A stretch of 64,000 nucleotides of DNA, taken from Polyangium sp. 15x6. Lineage in GTDB: Bacteria > Myxococcota_A > Polyangia > Polyangiales > Polyangiaceae. The stretch covers positions 1 to 64,000 of the forward strand of contig NZ_JASBQE010000056.1 of assembly GCF_029960785.1 (NCBI RefSeq), read 5' to 3'. The notes under the pieces were generated by a model. It was not told where the DNA came from. It saw only the letters and a list, made by a program, of their open reading frames with translations, and did no database searches. Both the position numbers and the translations under genes were made by a program. Shown here piece after piece: positions 25,785 to 33,012 of this stretch (within the stretch, counting starts at the first letter, position 1; every line of letters starts with the position of its first letter).

Positions 25785-27155
25785 ATGAAAACACGAACGA
25801 TTCAGACACGCCTTCGCTTCACGACGACCGTGGGTCTCACACTCGCTGTGACGGCCCTGGCGGCAAGCTGCTCGGATGGCGACACCGGAAACGCGACCAC
25901 CGCGTCATCCTCTACGGCATCGAGCAGCACCACGGGGACCGGCGGGAGCGGAGGCGTGGGCGGCGAGGGCGGCGAGGGCGGCGTTGGCGGCGTGGGTGGC
26001 GTGGGCGGCCAGGGCGGCGAGGGCGGCGTTGGCGGCGTTGGCGGCGCAGGCGGCGAGGGCGGCGTGGGCGGCATCGGCGGCGCAGGCGGCCAGGGCGGCG
26101 CCGGCGGCCAGGCTCCCGTGAAACCTGCCGACTGCGAGGAGCTTTCCTTCGCGGGCATCGAGCTCGTCAGCCAGCAGGAAAACTCCTTCGACTCGGCGGA
26201 CAACGTGCCCGTGATCCGGACGGCGAGCTCGCTACCGAACATCTCGGGCGACGCCATGTTCTCCGACAGGCTCCGGCTCTTGTTCGACGGCGACCTCGGC
26301 GTCGGCAACCATGCGATCGACGGCAATCCGAACCATGCGCTGCCGGACTACGCCACCACGTTCGTCCCCACCTGCACGGCCTGCGCCCTGTTCCACGAGG
26401 ACCTCAAGGATGGCGCATACCTCAAAATCTACGCGGCCAAGTCGGGTGAGCTCGAGATCGGCGAGATCCTCACGCCGCATCAGACGGCGGGGACGGCTCG
26501 CTACCTCGAGCTGCGCGAGATCGTGAAGAACGCGGACAAGACCTATAGCTGGGTCGATGGAGGCAAATGCTACTGGATCGAGGAGGCCGCCTACGACGTC
26601 CGCCGGCCGAAGGGGTGCAAGCCCTACGTGAGCGGCGCCTGCCCGGCCGACCAGTTCTGCATGCCGACCAATGCGATCGGGACCGACGGAGAGTGCGTCA
26701 CCGGCGGTGACAAGGGGCTCGGCGAGACGTGCGCGAAGGTGAGCTCCACGCAGTGGGACTCGGACTGCGCGCTCGGGCTGCGGTGCATCGACAGCGGCAT
26801 GGGCCCCGTCTGCATGAAGGTGTGCGACATCTACTCGTCCGCGCCGGATTGCCCGACGGGGACGCATTGCGGCGGCGGCTACAACCTGTGCATGGACGAG
26901 GCGACCCTGCAAAACAGCGGCATCGATGGCGCGAGCCTCGGAGAGGCCTGCGCCACCAATGCGAAAGCGCTCTACTGCGGCGGGGCCGGGCAGCCGGGGA
27001 CGTGCTGGGACGACGACGCCGACGGCCCGATGGAGGCGATCTGCATTCCGTTCTCCTCCGCGCCGTCGCAATGCGTCGCCCCGCAGACCGCGGGATACAT
27101 CGCCTACAAGAATAGCAAGGACCTCTCGACGCTGTTCTGCATCACCCCGCCCTGA
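25785..27155 (+). CDS. Lipoprotein with long Gly-rich repeat linker and Cys-rich C-terminus
   Basis: 456 residues from the ATG at 25785. The signal peptide ends in a lipobox (LAASC). Residues ~48-115 are GGVGG/GGEGG/GGQGG repeats encoded by nearly identical GGCGGC-based DNA, a likely slippage-prone segment. A beta-rich domain follows, and the last ~170 residues carry many Cys in patterns such as CPADQFCM, CVTGGDKGLGETC, DCALGLRCID and MKVCDIYSSAPDCPTGTHC, like EGF/trypsin-inhibitor-like modules. It is exposed on the cell surface; no enzymatic motif is seen. Confidence 0.85.
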   Translation: MKTRTIQTRLRFTTTVGLTLAVTALAASCSDGDTGNATTASSSTASSSTTGTGGSGGVGGEGGEGGVGGVGGVGGQGGEGGVGGVGGAGGEGGVGGIGGAGGQGGAGGQAPVKPADCEELSFAGIELVSQQENSFDSADNVPVIRTASSLPNISGDAMFSDRLRLLFDGDLGVGNHAIDGNPNHALPDYATTFVPTCTACALFHEDLKDGAYLKIYAAKSGELEIGEILTPHQTAGTARYLELREIVKNADKTYSWVDGGKCYWIEEAAYDVRRPKGCKPYVSGACPADQFCMPTNAIGTDGECVTGGDKGLGETCAKVSSTQWDSDCALGLRCIDSGMGPVCMKVCDIYSSAPDCPTGTHCGGGYNLCMDEATLQNSGIDGASLGEACATNAKALYCGGAGQPGTCWDDDADGPMEAICIPFSSAPSQCVAPQTAGYIAYKNSKDLSTLFCITPP

Positions 27156-27505
27156 GCCTCCGCTCCTGTGGAGCGCCGGCAAAAGCCGAAAAGCATCTCC
27201 CACCGTCCCCTCCTGCGAGCCGCTCGTGCTTCCCGGCGGGAGCACGGCTCGCCCGTCGCGAAGGCCCCTGCGCGCGTGTAGGAGCGCCCTTCGCGTGACC
27301 ACTGCGTAGCCATCTACTCCCCGAATCGAGTCGATCCGCCTGCCGTCACGTTCCTCCCGGGGCGCCATCCTCCGCGGGCTGCGGTCCGCGCGTCTCCCTG
27401 CGACGAAGATTCGACACCGTTCGCTTCCCAAACGTCGCGCCATGTGGACCGAGCCTTGCAATGGCATCCCGCTCCTTCACCGGACCCCTATCCAGGATGG
27501 CGCTC
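27156..27505. other. Intergenic region, 350 bp
   Basis: No gene supported. A short hairpin CCGGC-AAAA-GCCG lies at 27175-27188, shortly after the upstream stop, and could help end transcription. Otherwise I see nothing beyond the probable promoter region of the RCC1 gene. Confidence 0.5.
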
Positions 27506-28741
27506 ATGCCGAAAAAGAAACACTTCGTTTGGCTCGGCTTCGCTTCGTTCGTGTTCACGACGAGCACCGTTGCCTGTACTTCCACCAATGGTTCCGCCGT
27601 CCCGACGCTCATCGACGTGGCCCCGGCGGCGCAGCTCAGCGCCGGACTTTCGCATACCTGTGCTGCACTTCGGAATGGCAACTCGGCTTGCTGGGGCAAG
27701 GCCGACCGGGGTGAGCTCGGCAAAGTCCTGGCGGACGACGCCAATTTTTCAGCGGCGCCCCAACCGGTGCCCATCCTCGACAAGGTGATCCACGTGGGGG
27801 CCGGGGCCGCTGGTTCGTGTGCCGTGCTCGAGGACCGCACGGTCCGCTGCTGGGGCAACAACGGCGACGGCCAGCTCGGTGTGACGGCGGAATGTATCCC
27901 AGGCCAAACCTTCTGCATGGCCGAACCAACGAGCGTCAAGTCGCTCGAGAACATCGTTGCCGTCGTCGCGGGAAGGTCCCTCGTCGAGGAGGGTCTCCCC
28001 GCCAAACGAAACCATGTCGCCTGCGCGCTGGACGAGGGCGGCCTGGTGCGCTGCTGGGGGGGAAGTGACCAGCAAATGCTCGGACGCGGGAGCGGTGGAA
28101 CGTTGAGCACGACACCCATGGTGGTGGTGGACGCCCAGAACTTTCCTTTGCGGGACATCACGCAAGTGGCGGCGGGAGCGTATCGGATATGCGCGCTCGA
28201 CATCGAAGGCGCTGTGTGGTGCTGGGGCGCTGACGACACGTATGCTCAGCCCGGTGGTCTGTCCGCCGAACGGGTCGAGTTGCCCATCCCCGCGAAGACC
28301 ATCGCGACGGGCGAGGGGCATGCCTGCGCGGTCCTCGACGACGGAAGCGTCTGGTGCTGGGGCCGCAATCAAAACGGCGAGTGTGGTGTCGCCTCGGGCG
28401 GCAACGACTGCTGCAGCGGGGACGAGCAGTCCTGCCTGCCCGGTTGTCGTAACGAGCCGGTGATCGTCCCGGGTGTGGACGGCGCCGTGGGTGTCGCCGC
28501 AGGCGGATATCACACCTGCGCGTGGTTGGCCGACGGAGACGCCATCTGCTGGGGCAGCAACCAGGCTCTCCAGCTCGGCAACGACATCCGGTCCCTGGAG
28601 AGACCGCCGAGCGCCGTCACGTCGGTCCCCGGGCGTATCGTCGAAATGGTCTGCGGCAGTCTGCACACCTGCGCGCGGACCGACAAGGACGAGATTTATT
28701 GCTGGGGAAACAATGAACGCGGGGAGACGGGCAGTGAGTAG
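27506..28741 (+). CDS. RCC1-repeat beta-propeller lipoprotein
   Basis: 411 residues from the ATG at 27506 (AGGA ten bases upstream). The signal peptide ends in TTSTVAC. The mature part consists of RCC1 blades, each with a CAL..G.V.CWG....GQLG core: HTCAALRNGNSACWGK, GSCAVLEDRTVRCWGNNGDG, VACALDEGGLVRCWGG, RICALDIEGAVWCWGA, HACAVLDDGSVWCWGRNQNG, HTCAWLADGDAICWGS and HTCARTDKDEIYCWGNN. Seven blades are expected for this fold. The Cys pairs in each blade probably form disulfides outside the cell. A binding role is likely. The stop overlaps the next gene start. Confidence 0.92.
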   Translation: MPKKKHFVWLGFASFVFTTSTVACTSTNGSAVPTLIDVAPAAQLSAGLSHTCAALRNGNSACWGKADRGELGKVLADDANFSAAPQPVPILDKVIHVGAGAAGSCAVLEDRTVRCWGNNGDGQLGVTAECIPGQTFCMAEPTSVKSLENIVAVVAGRSLVEEGLPAKRNHVACALDEGGLVRCWGGSDQQMLGRGSGGTLSTTPMVVVDAQNFPLRDITQVAAGAYRICALDIEGAVWCWGADDTYAQPGGLSAERVELPIPAKTIATGEGHACAVLDDGSVWCWGRNQNGECGVASGGNDCCSGDEQSCLPGCRNEPVIVPGVDGAVGVAAGGYHTCAWLADGDAICWGSNQALQLGNDIRSLERPPSAVTSVPGRIVEMVCGSLHTCARTDKDEIYCWGNNERGETGSE

Positions 28742-29423
28742 ACGTATCGGCTGGGCGCTCGCGATCTTGCTGCTCTCGGCTCCGGCCGAGGCGCAAACCG
28801 AGCCGGACGAAACACAAACCGAGCCGGACGAAACGCAAACCGAGCCGGACGAAGCGCAAACCAAGCTGGGCTTCCGTTATTGGCACGGCGACATTGCCTT
28901 TGGCGTGCGGGGAGGCGGTGGAACGCTCACGGTGGATGCGCAGCTTTATGCCGGTGTCTTTCTCGCGCGCGCCGTTCGGGTCCCGGGCTGGTCGCCCTTC
29001 CTGGGCGCCGGCATGCACCTGAGCGGCGGGGAGGTGACCGTCGATGATCCTCGCGGCATCGATGGGAAAGTCGAGGTCGGGCGTTTCGCCATCGGCCCCG
29101 AGCTTCGCCTGGGCGTCGCGCGAGGCAAGAAGGTCGAGCTCTTCTCGCGCGCTTGGCCCCATGTTCAGTTCTACGTGAGCTCGGCATTGACGATGGCCTT
29201 CGCGAGCACCTTGACCGACAAATTGCCGGAGGCAGGACATGGCTGGGCCTACAAGTTCGGCGTTGGAGCGTCCTTCCCCGCGTTCTGGTCGATGCTCGAC
29301 AAAGAGAATGGGCCCTCGTGGATTCTGATCCTGTGTCCCAATTCGTACGCCTTCGATATGGAAGTACCGCTGGATGAACCGTCCAGGCGCCGTTACGGGA
29401 TACGTCTGGGATACGGTTTCTAG
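28734..29423 (+). CDS. Outer-membrane beta-barrel-like protein with heptapeptide repeats
   Basis: 229 residues. The GTG at 28734 is preferred because GGGAGA lies 7 bases upstream and it overlaps the RCC1 stop by 8 bp; an ATG at 28713 is the alternative. The signal peptide ALAILLLSAPAEA is followed by three QTEPDET repeats. The remainder alternates polar and hydrophobic residues in amphipathic strands (IAFGVRGGGGTLTVDAQLYA, RFAIGPELRLGVA) and ends in an aromatic residue, RLGYGF, the C-terminal signature of BAM-inserted barrels. It is probably translationally coupled to the RCC1 lipoprotein and may partner it. Confidence 0.8.
   Translation: MSRRIGWALAILLLSAPAEAQTEPDETQTEPDETQTEPDEAQTKLGFRYWHGDIAFGVRGGGGTLTVDAQLYAGVFLARAVRVPGWSPFLGAGMHLSGGEVTVDDPRGIDGKVEVGRFAIGPELRLGVARGKKVELFSRAWPHVQFYVSSALTMAFASTLTDKLPEAGHGWAYKFGVGASFPAFWSMLDKENGPSWILILCPNSYAFDMEVPLDEPSRRRYGIRLGYGF
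28794..28856 (+). repeat. Three tandem 21-bp units in the barrel protein gene
   Basis: Three nearly identical 21-bp units starting CAAACCGAGCCGGACGAA encode the heptapeptide QTEPDET/A; a partial fourth follows. It is acidic and Pro-containing, so it probably forms an extended spacer at the mature N-terminus. Confidence 0.9.
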
Positions 29424-29511
29424 CACCACCTTGCGAGGGACACGCGCCCGCGTCGATGGGAACCGGTTGTTGAGTGGGGGGCCTGTGACGCTGACAACGG
29501 GCCGAGCCGTC

Positions 29512-30138
29512 CTACTTGCTCGCTTTGAGCGTGGTGTAGGAGGTGATCAGATTCCGGTAGTCCGGGATGTGGTTCGAGAACAGCGTTCCCAGGCCCTCCA
29601 CGTCATTACGCCAGTCGCGGTGCAACTCACACGCAACCCCGAACCAGCTCATGAGCTGCGCGCCGGCAGCAGCCATGCGGCTCCACGCTGCGTCGCGAGT
29701 CACCTCGTTGAACGTGCCCGAGGCGTCGGTCACGACGAAGACCTGATAACCTTCCTCGAGGGCCGAGAGAGCCGGGAAGGCCACGCATACCTCGGTGACG
29801 ACGCCAGCGATGATGAGCTGCTTCCTTCCCGTTGCCTTGATCGCCCTGACGAAATCCTCGTTGTCCCAGGCGTTGATCTGCCCCGGGCGCGGAATGAACG
29901 GTGCGTCGGGGAACGTCTGCTTCAGCTCGGGCACGAGCGGACCGTTCGGGCCGTCTTCGAAGCTGGTGGTCAGGATCGTCGGCAGGTTGAAATACTTCGC
30001 GAGGTCGGCCAGAGCGAGCACGTTGTTTTTGAACTTGTCGGGATCGAAGTCACGGACCAGCGACAGCAATCCGGCCTGGTGGTCGACGAGCAGGACCGCG
30101 GCGTGGTTCTTGTCGAGACGGATATAGGGCGTGCTCAT
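29512..30138 (-). CDS. Isochorismatase-family cysteine hydrolase (YcaC-like)
   Basis: 208 residues. The catalytic triad of the family is visible: Asp in AAVLLVDHQAG (D19), Lys in KATGRKQLIIAG, and Cys in GVVTEVCVAFPALSALEEG. The motif AWDNEDFVRAIKATG is typical of YcaC-type amidohydrolases of unknown substrate, which form octamers. It is likely a cytoplasmic hydrolase. A pirin-like C-terminal fragment lies 24 bp upstream on the same strand. Confidence 0.92.
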   Translation of the reverse strand: MSTPYIRLDKNHAAVLLVDHQAGLLSLVRDFDPDKFKNNVLALADLAKYFNLPTILTTSFEDGPNGPLVPELKQTFPDAPFIPRPGQINAWDNEDFVRAIKATGRKQLIIAGVVTEVCVAFPALSALEEGYQVFVVTDASGTFNEVTRDAAWSRMAAAGAQLMSWFGVACELHRDWRNDVEGLGTLFSNHIPDYRNLITSYTTLKASK

Positions 30139-30162
30139 GATGGATATTTCTCCTCGGTGGGT

Positions 30163-30381
30163 TCAGGGGATGCCAATCCTGGGGCCCTCGTGCTCATGGA
30201 CGGGCTCGCCGGTCGAGACGAGCAACTGCGCTTCGGAGCGGGCTTCGATGACGACGCCTTCTCCGATGTTCGTGAACACGACGAAGTTGTACGGCCGTGG
30301 GGTGAACCGGAGCAGCTCCCAGCCGCCCGCCGTGAAACCTTGGTCCCATGGGTGAGCACCGGTGTAGGACTTTGGTCCCAT
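30163..30381 (-). pseudogene. Pirin-like C-terminal fragment
   Basis: 72 codons ending in VFTNIGEGVVIEARSEAQLL followed by VSTGEPVHEHEGP. The pattern GxGVxIEA..ARLLLxxGEPxxEP is that of the end of pirin-family bicupins. The metal-binding N-terminal cupin is absent and the final strand (YGPFVMN in intact pirins) is replaced, so this looks like a remnant. It precedes the isochorismatase gene, a neighbour that pirins often have. It could instead be a short unrelated gene. Confidence 0.4.
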
Positions 30382-30476
30382 GGCGCCCGTGCCCTGGTAA
30401 GGTGTGTCTGCTGCGACACGGAGCGGCCCTGGAGCAGCCCTGAGCGGGCCGCATTGTCCCTGAAAGGAGAGATACA

Positions 30477-30815
30477 ATGGCGACAGTGAGCTTCTCGTCG
30501 GACTGGTCACAGCAGCAGAGCGGCGACATTCGAGCTGGGGAAACCTTGCGGATCGAATACGCCACGGATAGGTTGTGTCAGTGCCGCGCGACGCGTTATG
30601 GACAGAAGGCCTGGAGCATCCGCGTCAACCTCAAATTTCACCCGAGCGGGCAGGAGCAAGCCGGCGATGTCTCCTCAGGAAACTGCGAGGTGAACGTGCC
30701 AGCGAACACCAGCCGGATCGAGCTATGGTTCAACAATACGGATCACACGGGCTGCTCGACCTGGGATAGCCGCTACGGCCAGAACTATTGGCTGGACGTG
30801 AAGGCTGCTGGGTAA
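30477..30815 (+). CDS. Small DUF6209-like protein
   Basis: 112 residues; the ATG at 30477 has AAAGGAGA seven bases upstream. No signal peptide. The sequence is beta-rich with the blocks RLCQCRATRYGQKAWSIRVN and RIELWFNNTDHTGCSTWDS followed by YGQNYWLDV. This combination (QCR..., GC..WDS.YG.NY) resembles the DUF6209 proteins I know from myxobacteria and actinobacteria, with three conserved Cys. Function unknown; a carbohydrate- or surface-binding jelly roll is possible. A monocistronic unit. Confidence 0.78.
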   Translation: MATVSFSSDWSQQQSGDIRAGETLRIEYATDRLCQCRATRYGQKAWSIRVNLKFHPSGQEQAGDVSSGNCEVNVPANTSRIELWFNNTDHTGCSTWDSRYGQNYWLDVKAAG

Positions 30816-31107
30816 GGGCCGCAGCAAAACCCGGGTCTGCCAACCGTTGACGCTCCACGCTTCGGCGGACACCGACACCCGCTTCTTGCCCCCGCAGCCG
30901 CGTGCCGAGCCCCCGAGGGTTGCGCTGTCGAGCAAGACTGCGGGCGCATGCCCCTCCGATCCTCCTCCCGCCCTCGCCATCCGCTCTCCTGCCTCGCCTT
31001 GGGGCTCCCCATTCTCTTGCGGTTCCCGCGCGGGCCTGGCGTTTGGCTGCGTGGAGCACGTATCCTGGGCGGGCGGATCACCCAACCGTCATTCCACAGG
31101 AGTCGAC

Positions 31108-31506
31108 ATGAATGAGCGAGAGAGAGAAGTCAAACTGCTCCGAGGGGTGTCCTCGCTCCTGGGACTTGGCAACAGCGAGAGGACGTTTCGGCTTTGGTTC
31201 GATCTTCTCAACGGACGAAAGGTCGTTCGCCTGTGGCCATCCGGTCTGATCCACCTGCGTTGCTCGCGCGATTGGGCGGATTGCCAAGATGAAGACCTCT
31301 CAGAGATCGTTGACGTGGACGTTCGACGCGGCAAGCTGACCCATGAGGAGGGAAAGCAATACGGCTACAAGGTCGATCCGGCAGATCTCCCGGAGTCGTG
31401 GTTCATCCATTTCGAAGGCCAAATGGTGCTCACGATCGTGTGCTTGGACATCGAGGTGGAGGAGCTCGACCTCGGGTCCCGGTATCCCCATCTCGCGCAA
31501 TGGTGA
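31108..31506 (+). CDS. Hypothetical protein, 132 residues
   Basis: The ATG at 31108 is supported by AGGAG six bases upstream. The sequence is soluble, with GRKVVRLWPSGLIHLRCSRD near the middle and a C-terminal acidic, Asp/Glu-rich part (LDIEVEELDLGSRY). No family recognised and no catalytic motif. Codon use is normal for the region. Confidence 0.68.
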   Translation: MNEREREVKLLRGVSSLLGLGNSERTFRLWFDLLNGRKVVRLWPSGLIHLRCSRDWADCQDEDLSEIVDVDVRRGKLTHEEGKQYGYKVDPADLPESWFIHFEGQMVLTIVCLDIEVEELDLGSRYPHLAQW

Positions 31507-31651
31507 TGTCCCGGATGTGCCCGGACCCCTCCCTGAAGTGCCGTGGCCGAGCTCCGCTGATGGCGCTCCACGACGCCTGCCGGGTCTCCCCCTCCCCAAC
31601 CCCCTCTCCGCGGCCTGGCCGGAGGCGCCGTTTGCGCTCACGATTGCCGAC

Positions 31652-32473
31652 ATGGCCGACCTCTTTTTTACCCCGTCGGGCGTCCGGCTGCGTCGTCACT
31701 CGAGCCGCCCCGGAGACCTCAACTGGCTGCTCCTGCCGGGAGGACCCGGCATCGGCTCGGAGAGCCTCGAAGGACTCGCCGACATCCTGGATGTGCCGGG
31801 GGCCATCTGGCTCGTCGATCTGCCTGGAGACGGCTCGAACCGCGACCCTCCTGGGAGCCTCGCGACTCCTTTTGATGCCTGGCCCGCGGTCGTGGCCGAG
31901 GCTGCCAGGGCGCTCCCGAACGTCGTGTTCGCCGGACATTCGACCGGCGGCATGTATCTGCTTTCGACGCCCGAGCTTGCGCCGCACCTCGAGGCCCTGG
32001 CGCTTCTGGACACCGCTCCGGACGCCCTCTGGCATCCGCGCTTCGTGGAGATGACCCAGGCGAATCCGTTGCCCGATGTCGAGGCGGCGACAGCGATCTA
32101 CGAAGCGGATCCGCGCGACGAGAACATCGCCGCGATTGCGGTGGCGTCCGCGGAATGGAACTTCACCCCGGCCGGGCTTTCGGCGGGACGCGAGCTCCTC
32201 GCGAGGATGCCTTACAACAGCGCGGCGGTCGCGTGGTCGGAGGCGAATTTCGACCACGTCTACCGGGCCTCGTGGTGGCCGACTCGAATCCCGGTCCTTC
32301 GACTGGCCGGCTCGGACGATCGGATCGTCTGGCAAGGCGGTTGGCACGACCCGAGGTTCCAGACGCCCAACGTCATCGAGCGCGTCATCGAGGGCGCTGG
32401 GCACTTCCCCTGGATCGAGAATCCCCAGGCTGTGCGAGCGGCCTTCGCCGAACTGGCGCTCCGCATCGCCTGA
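31652..32473 (+). CDS. Alpha/beta hydrolase
   Basis: 273 residues from the ATG at 31652. The oxyanion region LLPGGPGIGSESLEGL, the nucleophile elbow VFAGHSTGGMYL (Ser ~104), the acid in LRLAGSDDRIVWQGG and the base in IEGAGHFPWIENP form a complete triad in the order of the family. There is no signal peptide, so it is a cytoplasmic esterase, peptidase or epoxide-hydrolase-like enzyme; substrate unknown. An internal 272-bp part (31862-32133) occurs again at 52760-53031 at about 96% identity. Confidence 0.92.
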   Translation: MADLFFTPSGVRLRRHSSRPGDLNWLLLPGGPGIGSESLEGLADILDVPGAIWLVDLPGDGSNRDPPGSLATPFDAWPAVVAEAARALPNVVFAGHSTGGMYLLSTPELAPHLEALALLDTAPDALWHPRFVEMTQANPLPDVEAATAIYEADPRDENIAAIAVASAEWNFTPAGLSAGRELLARMPYNSAAVAWSEANFDHVYRASWWPTRIPVLRLAGSDDRIVWQGGWHDPRFQTPNVIERVIEGAGHFPWIENPQAVRAAFAELALRIA

Positions 32474-32495
32474 GCCTCCTCCGACGGCAGGGCCT

Positions 32496-32945
32496 TCAGA
32501 TGACGCAACTGAGCTCGATCATCGTGTCGTAGCAGCAGAGGCCGCTGCCGCTCGGATCCGGCTTCGGCCCGTCGTTCACCGAGTCGAGGCAAAAGCACAT
32601 GTCCGTGTGTTCGCACGTGCACCCGAAATCGTAAGCCACCGCGATCGGACCTGCCGCGTTCTCCTTGCTCGGGCACCCGCTCGCTCCAGGCTGGAAGCAC
32701 GCGAGGAACGGCTGGGCCTGCCCATTCCCCGCGCACGTCATCGTGCCTGACGACGACGTGGGCCCGGGCCCCGTCGTCCCATTCGACGCCGTTTGTCCAC
32801 CCGCGCCCGTGCCGCCCGCCCCCTCCTGATCGACGACGACCTTGGCGCCGCAACCCGCGAGCGCCCCCGTGATGACGAACGTGACGCCCACGCCGGCCGC
32901 GATGCGATGCGCGACGCTCCTCCAGATATGAGCCGAGTCATTCAT
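32496..32945 (-). CDS. Lipoprotein with Cys-rich C-terminus
   Basis: 149 residues from the ATG at 32945. The signal peptide GVGVTFVITGALAGC ends in a lipobox. A Gly/Thr/Ser linker follows and then a domain with eight or more Cys (MTCAGNG, FLACFQ, SGCPSKE, GCTCEHTDMCFCL, GLCCYDTMIELSCV), probably a small disulfide-bonded surface module. Family not recognised. It lies between the convergent hydrolase and the large kinase gene. Confidence 0.78.
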   Translation of the reverse strand: MNDSAHIWRSVAHRIAAGVGVTFVITGALAGCGAKVVVDQEGAGGTGAGGQTASNGTTGPGPTSSSGTMTCAGNGQAQPFLACFQPGASGCPSKENAAGPIAVAYDFGCTCEHTDMCFCLDSVNDGPKPDPSGSGLCCYDTMIELSCVI

Positions 32946-33012
32946 GCCCCGATCATACGCGACGAGGCCCCGCGGGAAAGCGGTGCGCGCGGGACACCTC
33001 GGCGTCGAGGTA

